From: CAZIVP01 sp964542915
Lineage (GTDB): Bacteria; Calditrichota; Calditrichia; Calditrichales; Calditrichaceae
DNA length: 37,247 nt
Assembly (NCBI GenBank): GCA_964542915.1
Contig: CAZIVP010000027.1
Span: 1 to 37,247, forward strand
Direction: 5' to 3'
The notes below the pieces were generated by a model. The model had not been told where the DNA came from. It searched no databases and was given only the letters and a program-made list of their open reading frames with translations. Both the position numbers and the translations under genes were made by a program. Shown here in pieces: positions 8,718 through 17,733 of this stretch (position 1 is the stretch's first letter; each line of letters begins with the position of its first letter).

Positions 8718-10148
8718 TTATCCATTCGTTTTATCGGCATCGGCTTTTAATGTTTGTACGACCTCTTTAATGGCCGATCGGTGGAATTCAGCATCAAAGC
8801 GACTTTTAAAATCCTCAAGGGTTTGCTGATAAAGTTCGCGGCGTTTCTGTAAACGTAATTTTGCCTGCACCGCACCCTGAACCTCTCCGAACGATTTATC
8901 GGGCCATTGCTCCGAATGTTCGGTGTAAAAAGCCCGTAATTTCTCTTCTGAAAAAGAGCGTATTTTATCGAGTATATAGGTTTCCTTGCAATATTGAATT
9001 AATTTTTGATCTCTGACCTCCTGAAACGTTTTACGGAATGCTGCGGTTGTGTCGATGCCGCGATGTAGCGCTTCGTGATACATGAGCTGCGGAACAATCG
9101 CTTTGTGGACAAAATCTTTAAAATCGGCAACGCTACTTATTTCCATGCGATTCTGGACTTCGGATTCGTTATAACGTTCGGCCGCATCCGTAACGCTCCA
9201 GGCGCCGCCTCTGAATTCCACAATGTTGTTATTGCGTATTTCGGGCGGCAGGGCCTCTTTGTCGATACGGTAACTGAAAGTGGCCTTTTTGCGAAACGCC
9301 TTCAGGAATTCTTCAACCATCGATTCATTGATTGTAATCTGATACGCCGAAACAAGGCTATCCAAAAACGTTTGGATGTACTGGTTTTGCTTTTTGCGGC
9401 GCACTTCCGCTTCCAAATTTCGACGCACTTGCTGAAACGGTTTCTGTTCTTTGGAGCGTTTATCCAAAAGTTTTACGATATGAAATCCGTTTTCCACGCC
9501 GGTCGGTTTGGATATAGCGCCCACTTCCAACTGCTGAACCGCTTCTCCCAGAGCATCGCCCAGTTGACTGCGTTTAAAGTAGATTGGCACTTCGCCTCCT
9601 CGGGGCGCCGAGCGGCGATCGGCGGAATAGCGCCGCGCCATCGTTGCAAAGTCGGCGCCTTTTTGAAGGGCCTCGTAAACGGAATCCGCCCGTGCTTTGG
9701 AAGTGAGCCAAATATCGGCGATTTTGTATTCAAAGACGGATTGATTATATAGATCACGAATCGCCGCATCCGTAACGGTAATCGAATCGGGCACCACCTG
9801 ATGATAAAGTGCGCCGCCCTGCCTCGTTAACAATCGTTTTTTTTCGCGATCCATGAGTGCTTTAAAAGCCGAATCCTGATGCAAGCCTTCGTCATAAGCG
9901 CCCGCCAGAAAATAAAGGTCCCCCAGCCATTTATCTTCGATATAATGCCGGATCTGTTCTTCAGTGAAATCTTCCGCATTACGATATGCACTACTATTGC
10001 GGTAGTTCTGTAAAATAGTCTCCTTCGAAATACCATGGCCGTCCACTTCCACCACATAGTTGTTCTCCGGCGCTTTTTCGCCGCATGCCGCCATTCCCGC
10101 AACGACCGTCGTTGCTATTACGATATTCAATACCCTGCGTAATCCCAT
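8718..10148 (-). CDS. Lipoprotein parvulin-type peptidyl-prolyl isomerase
   Basis: About 476 aa. The N-terminus MGLRRVLNIVIATTVVAGMAAC ends in a lipobox, predicting a lipid-anchored periplasmic foldase. Residues ~50-115 look like a SurA/PrsA N-terminal chaperone region. Residues ~138-230 are a rotamase (PpiC) domain, with IADIWLTSKA, FATMARRYSAD, RGGEV, and GFHIVKLLDKR at its end. A charged helical tail follows and may complete the chaperone lobe. An in-frame ATG lies 21 bases upstream at 10169, but its purines abut the start. GAAGGG about 6 bases before the ATG at 10148 is better, so that start was chosen. It probably assists outer-membrane or secreted protein folding. Confidence 0.9.
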   Translation of the reverse strand: MGLRRVLNIVIATTVVAGMAACGEKAPENNYVVEVDGHGISKETILQNYRNSSAYRNAEDFTEEQIRHYIEDKWLGDLYFLAGAYDEGLHQDSAFKALMDREKKRLLTRQGGALYHQVVPDSITVTDAAIRDLYNQSVFEYKIADIWLTSKARADSVYEALQKGADFATMARRYSADRRSAPRGGEVPIYFKRSQLGDALGEAVQQLEVGAISKPTGVENGFHIVKLLDKRSKEQKPFQQVRRNLEAEVRRKKQNQYIQTFLDSLVSAYQITINESMVEEFLKAFRKKATFSYRIDKEALPPEIRNNNIVEFRGGAWSVTDAAERYNESEVQNRMEISSVADFKDFVHKAIVPQLMYHEALHRGIDTTAAFRKTFQEVRDQKLIQYCKETYILDKIRSFSEEKLRAFYTEHSEQWPDKSFGEVQGAVQAKLRLQKRRELYQQTLEDFKSRFDAEFHRSAIKEVVQTLKADADKTNG

Positions 10149-10460
10149 TTCGAACCCTTCTAATTTCATTCCTTTTAATTAAAGAGCGTAAACTTCACCG
10201 TCCGATGGAGCCGAACCATAAATGGCTCCGGATATGGATTCCGTCTTGCAAATAATGAAAAGAAACGGAGACGGCTCCATTTAATATTTTTAAATTAATT
10301 TTTTTAAGACCACAGTCCAAAAAAATGCAATCCGGCAGCAACCCTCGGTCATTCGCTCAAAACCATGGTGAACAAACCGGCGCGCATAAAAATTGGCGCT
10401 TTACATATTTGTTCAGGTAAACACACGGCCTTGGTGTATTCAACTCCCGGTCGCCCCCGT
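10149..10460. other. Intergenic stretch, no gene seen
   Basis: These 312 bases separate the isomerase from the YbaK-like gene, both on the minus strand. I see no convincing coding frame, no U-tracted hairpin and no structured RNA. The motif ATGGAGCCG / ATGGCTCCG recurs around 10205-10280, giving possible weak local pairing only. Confidence 0.5.
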
Positions 10461-10928
10461 TCAGGCCGGCGTCGCGATATCCACCACTTTGGGTTTAACC
10501 AGTTTTTCGAAATCTTTGTAATCCATTTTAATCAATTCATGGTGGCTGCAGGCATTAAACGCAATGCTTTCATCCCCGGTGAGCGGTTTTGCCACGTACA
10601 CATCCATATCATATAGATTTCCGAAGGGCGGCATGGCGCCGACTTCACAATCGCCAAAGGTATATTTAAACTCCTCTTCCGATGCCAGTTCAACCTTTTT
10701 GGCGCCTGTGGCTGATTTGCATCGTTCAAAGTCGACGCGGTATGACGCCGGTAAAACCGCCATAGCCATTTCGCCGTCCAACTTCAGAATCACCGTCTTC
10801 GCCAGATCTTTTCCCGGAATGTGCGCCTTGGCTGCTATTTCCTGCGCCGTATAGGCCGACGAATGCAGAATCGAAACGTATTTCACATCCTGCTGGTCGA
10901 GATATTGCTTAATCTTTCGTAACGGCAT
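10461..10928 (-). CDS. YbaK/ProX-family aminoacyl-tRNA deacylase-like protein
   Basis: 155-aa single-domain protein of the YbaK/prolyl-tRNA-editing family, whose members hydrolyse mischarged aminoacyl-tRNAs in trans. Family marks include GKDLAKTVILK with the conserved Lys (about Lys44), the VDFERCKSATGAKKV region, and the GAMPPFG motif that lines the pocket. A strong AAAGGAGG lies just upstream of the ATG. Specificity (Cys-tRNA-Pro, Ala-tRNA-Pro or another) cannot be read from sequence. The C-terminal ~25 residues are less conserved. Confidence 0.85.
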   Translation of the reverse strand: MPLRKIKQYLDQQDVKYVSILHSSAYTAQEIAAKAHIPGKDLAKTVILKLDGEMAMAVLPASYRVDFERCKSATGAKKVELASEEEFKYTFGDCEVGAMPPFGNLYDMDVYVAKPLTGDESIAFNACSHHELIKMDYKDFEKLVKPKVVDIATPA

Positions 10929-11226
10929 GGTAGCCTCCTTTATTGATGTTTTGCACTTCGATCAGGCAATCCCTTGTACCGTTCATTTCCCTATTTTACT
11001 TTGTCGTTTAGCTGCTATTTCATCATTGATATTAATAAAGCCTGAAGCCATGGGCAATAAAAATTGCGAAATGCACTACAAACGTCAGGAAGATTGTTCT
11101 GATTTTCAAAGGCATTTGGTAAGCCAATGCAACAACGGGCGATGCTTCACGTAAATACAAGCATCCAAACGACCTTAATCAAACGATGTTATGTCGTTAT
11201 TTAAAATTTTATGAAAGGAGAACATC

Positions 11227-11805
11227 ATGCGTACTTCCGTCATATCCCTGTTGGTTCTTTTTTTTGCCGTGCAATACGGCTGGGCGATTGACACGAAGAA
11301 AGATCAACATACATTCGATAATCTTGATATTTCGCCGCTGGAAAACGTGCACATTAATAACGACAACGGTACGCTGGTCATCACGCCTGAAGATTACGAC
11401 GGCGATTTTCTGGTTGAAATCTCCCCCGACCGCGACCTTTATGTTAACGGGCTTAAAATTGAGTTAAGTCCTGAGCAGCAAAAATGGGTTGATGAATACT
11501 ATGCACTGTATATGGATATCGAAGAATCGGCGCTCGAAGTCGCAAAAGAGGGCGCCCGTATTGGCGCTGAAGGCGCGGCGCTCGGTATGAAAGCCGTCTC
11601 CGGCGTCTTTAAACTATTACGCGCCGATTATGATGGCGAGGATCTGGACGCCGAAATGGAACTGGCGTCGAAAGAGATCGAGCTAAAAGCCGAACAACTG
11701 GAAATGAAGGCCGAACACGTGGAAAAAATGGCGGATACTCTGGAGAAACGTCACAAGCAGATGAAAGAAGCTATACCTGCATTGCGGGATTTGGATTCAT
11801 TTTAA
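11227..11805 (+). CDS. Exported YggN-like (DUF2884-type) helical protein
   Basis: 192 aa with a clear signal peptide ending near GWA. A short beta region (ENVHINNDNGTLVITPEDY) is followed by LYVNGLKIELSPEQQKWVDEYY and a long charged helical tail (EIELKAEQLEMKAEHVEKMADTLEKRHKQ) likely to form a coiled coil. The arrangement (NGxLxITP, then the LYVNGK-like strand, then SPEQQ) resembles E. coli YggN/DUF2884; this is by eye and moderately sure. GAAAGGAG 6 bases before the ATG fixes the start. It is the only plus-strand gene in the first 14.6 kb and converges on the methyltransferase with a 13-bp gap. Role unknown, probably periplasmic. Confidence 0.7.
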   Translation: MRTSVISLLVLFFAVQYGWAIDTKKDQHTFDNLDISPLENVHINNDNGTLVITPEDYDGDFLVEISPDRDLYVNGLKIELSPEQQKWVDEYYALYMDIEESALEVAKEGARIGAEGAALGMKAVSGVFKLLRADYDGEDLDAEMELASKEIELKAEQLEMKAEHVEKMADTLEKRHKQMKEAIPALRDLDSF

Positions 11806-11818
11806 AGTGGTAACCGAA

Positions 11819-12556
11819 TCACTGATTCGTATTCAAAAGGGCTGTTTTTTTTATCGCCACGCGCAGGATAAGATAAATCAACAGCCCGACGATAAAGATG
11901 ATCTTCCAGTGAATCGGCAATAAAAGCGTACCTGTAATTGCAAATTGAGTCGCCAGTTCCAATATCGTGAATACCAAAACAATCGAAAAAAACGTCGTAT
12001 ATTCCCGTTTAATCGCTTTGCGCCAGGAAAACGGTCGATCCGACGCCCGCCAGTTTTTAAGTGAAGGAATGAACGCCGGTGTTTGAGAAGCCCACTCTTC
12101 GAACGTTTCTCCGAATTTCTCCCGCAAAAACTGCTCCTCCGCGAACATGATGCGTTCGTAATATAACCAGAAGATGAATATCATCAGTACGGGAACCCAC
12201 CAGTTGTACACATACAGCGCCACGCCGATCCAAATAATAAAATTAGCCAGGTAAAGCGGATGCCTCGCAGCGGAATAAATTCCGGTTGAATTCAAAGATT
12301 GCGCCACCTGTCGTTTCGTGTTCCGTCCGGACGTACTGGGCGGCGTATGTCCGACCGTAACGATACGTAGACCCAATCCGAACAGAGAAATCAGGAATGT
12401 GAAAAGCGTCCATACCTGGTGATAGACATAAGCATCGCCGGGATATTTACTGTTGGGGATAGCCGCAAAGACGAGAACCATAAATAGCAGAGGAATGTAA
12501 CTGCGATACTTGAACATCCAATTTCCATAGCTGACAAATTCTTCCCGGAGCGCCAT
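11819..12556 (-). CDS. Isoprenylcysteine/phospholipid-type membrane methyltransferase
   Basis: About 245 aa with several membrane segments: YIPLLFMVLVFAAI, VWTLFTFLISLFGLGLRI, YLANFIIWIGVALYVYNWWVPVLMIFIFWLYY, and two near the C-terminus. The ICMT/PEMT signature is visible as TGIYSAARHPLYLANF followed by YYERIMFAEEQFLREKFGETFEEW, the SAM-binding RHPxY...EE arrangement. The acceptor (lipid, quinone or prenylated cysteine) cannot be predicted. The frame stays open to an ATG at 12658 with no ribosome site. The ATG at 12556 has GGAGG 12 bases upstream and begins MALREEF, so it is preferred. Confidence 0.8.
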   Translation of the reverse strand: MALREEFVSYGNWMFKYRSYIPLLFMVLVFAAIPNSKYPGDAYVYHQVWTLFTFLISLFGLGLRIVTVGHTPPSTSGRNTKRQVAQSLNSTGIYSAARHPLYLANFIIWIGVALYVYNWWVPVLMIFIFWLYYERIMFAEEQFLREKFGETFEEWASQTPAFIPSLKNWRASDRPFSWRKAIKREYTTFFSIVLVFTILELATQFAITGTLLLPIHWKIIFIVGLLIYLILRVAIKKTALLNTNQ

Positions 12557-12942
12557 CGACTCTATATTCCTCCAAATAACATCCTTAATTGAGCGAAACG
12601 TAAGGTAGGATATTTCGAAAAAAAATTCAAATTCTCTATTTCGAGTACGAACCACCATAAAGGGAGATATCCGTTTCTATCAAAAACAAGAAAAACAATA
12701 ACATATCTGCCGTTCATGCGTATTTTAATGTCCTCACGGCGCAAATCCGCCAACCGGCGGGAAGCAGAAATCCAAAAACCGGCGTTATGACTCTGAATGA
12801 AACGGTGGATTTTTGAAAACTGAGTTACTCACGACAACAAGGTCTCACTCTTTCAAGGCATGAGCACGCATTCATTGCAAATCGTCCTGCGCCTTGACCA
12901 TAAAGCAAATCAACGCTAGCCTGTTGGACAGCACGCGTCATT
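12557..12942. other. Intergenic stretch between methyltransferase and CotH gene
   Basis: Nothing here is confidently coding. A 63-codon minus-strand frame (12562-12753, TTG start) stops 5 bases before the methyltransferase ATG and contains its GGAGG. That could be a coupled leader peptide, but composition and start are weak. A short GC hairpin (CCGCC-AACC-GGCGG, 12747-12760) is present without a U-tract. Confidence 0.4.
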
Positions 12943-14628
12943 TTATTTTATCAAAAGTACCTTCTGTCTTTTTTGAACTCCGGGCGAGGTAAGTTGGGCG
13001 ATATAGACGCCGGAAGCGACCGGACGGTTCGCACGGTCGTTACCGTTCCAGGTTATTTGATGCTTGCCGACGGCGACGTTCTTTTCAAACAGGGTAAAAA
13101 CCCGCTTCCCTTCGGCGTCATAAATGGTCAACCGAACCGGCATGGCTTCGGAGAGCTCGAATGTAAACGTGGTGGATCGGTTAAAGGGATTGGGATAGTT
13201 GGGGTATAATTTCAACCGTTCCGGGACGGAAGCTATGGCGCCGTCGTCAAGCGCCGTTGTGTAATCCGATATGTGGGCGTCCATCCACGCCGTTCGTTGC
13301 CTTAACCAATCTTTAAGGTAGGTCACTTCCTCGGCATAGGTTGTTTTATCGTAAGGATTCGGATTAGGCCAAATATATTCGCCTAGGATCGGCCAGCGTT
13401 GGAAATTGCGTTGCTGGGATTCTTGCAACAGGGTTGTCATGCTGTCAATGGTTGCATTTAGTTGGGAACGGCTTAATACTGTGTTTCGTAAATCCCGCCA
13501 GCGTTCTACAAGCCACCGGGCGAAGACGGAATCGGCCAACAATTTGTCCCAGTAAAAGGGAATCTGGAAACCGTCGCTTTGCACCGCAAAATCAACCTGC
13601 CAGCCTTCGACCGACCAGGCGTCATAATAATTGGCGTTGCCAAAAGCCAGATTAAAATCCCAGATCGGTCCCAGGTGCAGTCTTGGGTCGTTACTGTCCT
13701 TATCTTTGTAAAGAAAAGTGCTCAAACGATAGCCATCCACATTACGCCCGATTTCGTTTACAATAAAATAATCGATGAACGAGTGCATGTGGACCCACGG
13801 ATAATAGCCGTTATCATCCGAATTATAATCGCTGCTGTACATGAGGGATTCAAAATCGATGATATGATTTCGTATATAGCGGCGCTGTTCAACCGCCAGC
13901 TCCGAGCCGTCCGGATCGTGATATTGATAATAGATGCGATGTGAGGAATTATCCCACGGCGGAAAGGGCGAATACCAGCCGTCCGTTTTCTGGCCTTCCA
14001 GCTTATCGATTTTAACGATATATCCGCCGGTGAGATCATCGCCGCTGATTTCATCGGGATTCAGGGTTGCAATATCCACACGTCCGTCATCCCGCTTTAT
14101 CTTTTCCATGAAAACATAGACGCCGCGGTAATCGCCGTTGAGTATAAGTTCGCAAAATCGCGTTCGGCTTGCGTAGCGACCCATTTTACGCGCCAAATGA
14201 TAAGCCAGGGCATTACGGATCAGGCTTTTATCGCTATAGGGCGCATACAAAACCCAGTCGTTCTCTTCCGGCATACCGAATATCGAGACGTTTCGGTTGG
14301 ACTGATCGGCGAAACGCGTTTCGACGGCGTACTGTTTTTTGGGAAACATGGTGGAACTGGAACCGCGAATTTCAATGCCGATCTTACCGTCGTAATGGTT
14401 AAACGGGTCGTTCACATCATTACGTTGGCCTTCGCCGTTAAAAATGACGCCCATATCGGCCATGATTTTAGGTTCATCGGGAATGGCCTGTCCGTTGGTA
14501 TTGATTATGACGATTGGCAGATCGGAGGAGTGAAAATCGACGTCCTGTGCCCGTAATGCGTTTAAAGGCAGAGCCAACAATATAAACACAAAACCCATCG
14601 ATACGATTGAAACTTGTCCTGCTTGCAA
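12943..14628 (-). CDS. Secreted CotH-kinase-family protein with C-terminal sorting domain
   Basis: 561 aa. A signal peptide ends near LRAQ. Residues ~35-440 are a CotH domain: GKIGIEIRGSSSTMFPKKQYAVE, then NDWVLYAPYSDKSLIRNALAY, GVYVFMEKIKRD and GPIWDFNLAFGN. CotH proteins are atypical protein-kinase-like folds. The last ~90 residues are a FlgD-Ig/T9SS-like sorting module (LYPNYPNPFNRSTTFTFEL ... GVYIAQLT ... KVLLIK), as in FCB-group secreted proteins. A TTG at 14628 has AGAGGG upstream. An ATG 10 codons in (14598) is possible but has its purines too far away. Likely a surface or extracellular protein. Confidence 0.88.
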   Translation of the reverse strand: MQAGQVSIVSMGFVFILLALPLNALRAQDVDFHSSDLPIVIINTNGQAIPDEPKIMADMGVIFNGEGQRNDVNDPFNHYDGKIGIEIRGSSSTMFPKKQYAVETRFADQSNRNVSIFGMPEENDWVLYAPYSDKSLIRNALAYHLARKMGRYASRTRFCELILNGDYRGVYVFMEKIKRDDGRVDIATLNPDEISGDDLTGGYIVKIDKLEGQKTDGWYSPFPPWDNSSHRIYYQYHDPDGSELAVEQRRYIRNHIIDFESLMYSSDYNSDDNGYYPWVHMHSFIDYFIVNEIGRNVDGYRLSTFLYKDKDSNDPRLHLGPIWDFNLAFGNANYYDAWSVEGWQVDFAVQSDGFQIPFYWDKLLADSVFARWLVERWRDLRNTVLSRSQLNATIDSMTTLLQESQQRNFQRWPILGEYIWPNPNPYDKTTYAEEVTYLKDWLRQRTAWMDAHISDYTTALDDGAIASVPERLKLYPNYPNPFNRSTTFTFELSEAMPVRLTIYDAEGKRVFTLFEKNVAVGKHQITWNGNDRANRPVASGVYIAQLTSPGVQKRQKVLLIK

Positions 14629-14955
14629 GCGTTACGATCCCTCTAATGTTTTTAGCTTTAATTTAAGGCTATTTGCCGCGAAAAAACAAAATCATTTATG
14701 ACCATTTTAAATGTAACCGATATGTTGGCAACAAATTGTGATCAGAAATTTTAATGATAAAACGGCAGACATTAACAATGCGGTCATTGCACGGATATCA
14801 ATATATCGAAGGCGCCAATCATATTTGTTTTTAATTTCGTCATTTATACTGTATTTTCTTTATTTTTAATATGACAAACCTGTTTGTGAAAAGCGAACAG
14901 AGTTAAAGAGAGGCGGCAGCGTAATGTTAAAAAACCATGAGAACAGGAAACCATT
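14629..14955. promoter_or_regulatory. Divergent intergenic region
   Basis: This AT-rich 327-bp gap separates the minus-strand CotH gene from the plus-strand ligase fusion, so it must hold both promoters. I cannot assign a convincing -35/-10 pair. The plus-strand ribosome site AGGAAACC lies just before the ATG at 14956. Confidence 0.5.
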
Positions 14956-17445
14956 ATGATCGCGAATCAAGATAAAACAGCACTGATTTTCAAAGGTCAA
15001 CACATCAGTTATCCGTTGCTACACAAAAATATCGCGACAACGGCGCAACAAACCTCGGACTACACGCAGGGCCGCATTGCCATTTTCTCGGAAAACCGCC
15101 CGGAATGGATTTACGCCTTCTACGCCGCATTGAAAAATAAAAACAGTGTCGTTCCGATTGATTTTATGGCGGCGGCTGATGAGGTTGCTTACATAATCAA
15201 CGACTGCCGACCGCATTTAATTTATGTTTCCGAGGATAAACGGCCGGTTATGGAAAAAGCGTTGCAAAAGGTGAACTATGACCCCGGCGTCATCCCTCTC
15301 GATACACTGCACTCCGAGGCGGCATCCGAATCGTCCTCCGATTTTTCGGCGCTGGAATTCGAGACCGATCCCGACGAAACAGCGCTGCTCATTTACACAT
15401 CCGGCACAACCGGAAGTCCCAAGGGCGTGATGCTCTCTTTCAGGAACATTCTGTTCAACATCGAAGCCGTATCAAAGAAGGTACCGATCTATCACGAGGA
15501 TCAGCGCGTTCTCATGCTGCTTCCCCTGCATCATATTTTCCCTCTGCTGGGGACGCTCGTTGCGCCGCTCTATGTCGGCTCGGCCATCGCGATCGCGCCT
15601 TCGTTGAACGCAGAAGACATTAAAGAAACGCTGCAGAAAAACAGCGTTACCATGATGGTCGGCGTACCGCGGCTTTATCGTTCGATCTGGGAAGGCATCG
15701 AACGAAAAATTAACGCCCGTTTAATAACGCGCTTCATTTTTTCAGTAAGTAAACGGATTTCATCCCGGACCGTCGCGCGTCGAATCTTCAGAAAAGTACA
15801 CGAACAATTCGGTAACCATCTCAATTATCTTGTCAGCGGCGGAGCTGCGCTGGACGGTTCCGTAGCCCGCGCTTTCAGGACACTGGGATTTGAAGTACTG
15901 GAAGGCTACGGTATGACGGAAACCGCGCCCATGATTACCTTTCCGCGACCGGGCGAGGTTAAAATCGGTTCGGTGGGGCAAGCGGTCGAAGGCGTCTCAA
16001 TGCGTTTCGAAGATGGTGAAATCTGTGTACAAGGACCAAACGTTATGCAAGGGTATTACAACCGGCCTGAAGAAACCGCAGAAATCCTGCGCAACGGCTG
16101 GCTGCGCACCGGCGATATCGGTCACCTGGACAACGGTGGCTACCTGTACATCACCGGGCGCCGTAAAGAGATCATCATTCTTCCGAACGGCAAGAATGTA
16201 AATCCGGTCGAAATAGAAGAAACAATCGAACAATCGTCCGAGCTTATAGCGGAAACAGGCGTTTTTCTGCAGGACGAACAGCTGTATTGTGTGATTTATC
16301 CCGATTTTACAGCCGTGCGCCGCCAAAGTATATTAAACCTTCACGACCATCTCCGCAGCGAAGTGATCGCGCGCTATAACCAACACGCCAGTCCCTACAA
16401 GCGCATCATGCAGTTCACAATTACACAGGAGCCTCTGCCCCGCACACGTATGGGTAAACTGCAACGATTCAAACTGGCCGAACGGGTCAAAAAACCGGAT
16501 ATTTCCGCAGAATCATTACAGGAGCCGAAGTACAAAGAATATCACATCATCAAAGATTATTTGCTGGATCAGACGACGCGACCGGTTTATCCCGAAGCGC
16601 ATCTGGAATTCGACCTTGCGCTGGATTCCCTGGATAAGGTTAGTTTTTTGACCTTCATTCAAAATACCTTTGGCCTCAACCTGGCCGAAGATACCCTGAT
16701 CGATTATTCCACCGTCGAAAAAATCGCACAGTATGTGCGCGAACGCCGCTCGCACATTTCCGTCGAAGCGGTGCGATGGACGGAAATCCTGAAAGAACGG
16801 ATCGAAGTTGCACTGCCCAAGAGCTGGTTTACGCTGCCATGGCTGAAACGGTTCTTCCGCATCTTCTTTCGCCTGTATTTCCGGGTTAAAAGCAGCGGTA
16901 TATCCAATCTTCCCAATCCGCCCTTTATCCTGGCGGCCAACCACCAGAGTTTTTTCGACGGCTTGTTTGTTACCATGGATTTGAAAAAGGAGACGTTAAA
17001 GAATACCTACTTTTACGCCAAAGAAAAGCACGTACGAAAAGGCTGGATCAAATATATAGCCCATCGCCATAACGTGATTGTGATGGATTTAAACAGGGAT
17101 TTAAAGCTCTCGCTGCAGAAACTTGCGGAGGTATTAAAGCGCGGTAAAAATGTCATTATTTTCCCAGAAGGTACGCGTTCACGCGACGGCCAACTGGGAA
17201 AATTCAAGAAAACCTTTGCGATCTTAAGCCGGGAATTAAACGTCCCCGTCGTTCCCGTTCGCATTCAGGGGGCTTACGAGGCGCTGCCATCGGGAGGACT
17301 GCTTCCCCGTCCCTGGAAAAAAATACGGGTCCATTTTCTGGAACCGGTTTATCCTCAAAATCTCAGTTATGAAAATATTCGCGCCCGCGTTTATGAAATG
17401 CTTGGCTCTGATTTCGCAACCGGCGGGCGCGAACAAAGCGTTTAG
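14956..17445 (+). CDS. Three-domain acyl ligase - ACP - PlsC acyltransferase fusion
   Basis: 829 aa. Residues 1-~515 are an AMP-forming fatty-acyl ligase: YTSGTTGSPKG (147-157), GYGMTET (317-323), TGD (385-387) and the C-terminal Lys501 in RMGKLQR. Residues ~525-597 are an acyl-carrier domain with Ser558 in ALDSLDKV as the phosphopantetheine site. Residues ~635-815 are a PlsC/LPLAT acyltransferase with HX4D (NHQSFFDG, His663/Asp668) and FPEGTRS (736-742). It probably activates free fatty acid, loads it on its own ACP and passes it to a lysophospholipid or glycerolipid. E. coli Aas has acyltransferase and ligase in the opposite order and no ACP. No membrane helix is obvious. Confidence 0.92.
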   Translation: MIANQDKTALIFKGQHISYPLLHKNIATTAQQTSDYTQGRIAIFSENRPEWIYAFYAALKNKNSVVPIDFMAAADEVAYIINDCRPHLIYVSEDKRPVMEKALQKVNYDPGVIPLDTLHSEAASESSSDFSALEFETDPDETALLIYTSGTTGSPKGVMLSFRNILFNIEAVSKKVPIYHEDQRVLMLLPLHHIFPLLGTLVAPLYVGSAIAIAPSLNAEDIKETLQKNSVTMMVGVPRLYRSIWEGIERKINARLITRFIFSVSKRISSRTVARRIFRKVHEQFGNHLNYLVSGGAALDGSVARAFRTLGFEVLEGYGMTETAPMITFPRPGEVKIGSVGQAVEGVSMRFEDGEICVQGPNVMQGYYNRPEETAEILRNGWLRTGDIGHLDNGGYLYITGRRKEIIILPNGKNVNPVEIEETIEQSSELIAETGVFLQDEQLYCVIYPDFTAVRRQSILNLHDHLRSEVIARYNQHASPYKRIMQFTITQEPLPRTRMGKLQRFKLAERVKKPDISAESLQEPKYKEYHIIKDYLLDQTTRPVYPEAHLEFDLALDSLDKVSFLTFIQNTFGLNLAEDTLIDYSTVEKIAQYVRERRSHISVEAVRWTEILKERIEVALPKSWFTLPWLKRFFRIFFRLYFRVKSSGISNLPNPPFILAANHQSFFDGLFVTMDLKKETLKNTYFYAKEKHVRKGWIKYIAHRHNVIVMDLNRDLKLSLQKLAEVLKRGKNVIIFPEGTRSRDGQLGKFKKTFAILSRELNVPVVPVRIQGAYEALPSGGLLPRPWKKIRVHFLEPVYPQNLSYENIRARVYEMLGSDFATGGREQSV

Positions 17446-17657
17446 TGTGCTTTAACTTCGCCGCTTTCGGCGATTTCGATCGGTACGCCGTCCACTTCGA
17501 ACGGAATGTGGGCTGCGATCTCCCGCGTAATTTTTTTGACGCCTATAATAATGCCTTTCCGCCTGGTTTTGGTTTGGCCCACGCCAATGCTAACGACGCC
17601 TTCCAGATTAAGCCACTCTTTCTCATGATCGCGCTTAACCTGCGTTATCTTATCCAT
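17442..17657 (-). CDS. Small protein resembling a Nal1-type protease pro-region
   Basis: 71 aa, starting at the ATG at 17657 preceded by GAGTGAGG; an upstream GTG at 17669 is less likely. The pattern LEGVVSIGVGQTK ... GIIIGVKKI ... IPFEVDGVPIEIAESGEVKAH parallels the N-terminus of the protease 76 bp upstream on the same strand (NVVATGIGYK ... LAIICSV ... IPTDVYPTGIIHA). It may be a detached pro-domain acting as chaperone or inhibitor in trans; that role is inferred. Its stop overlaps the stop of the convergent ligase fusion by 3 bases. Confidence 0.65.
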   Translation of the reverse strand: MDKITQVKRDHEKEWLNLEGVVSIGVGQTKTRRKGIIIGVKKITREIAAHIPFEVDGVPIEIAESGEVKAH

Positions 17658-17733
17658 AAAACACCTCACTCAATGCGTAACACATCATCCGTTACCAACA
17701 ATGATAATGGATGATGCGCACATTTATTGTGAT

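Noticed and set aside
12562..12753. 63-aa frame just upstream of the membrane methyltransferase
   Set aside because: It starts at TTG without a proper ribosome site and matches no family. Its coupling to the next start is suggestive only.
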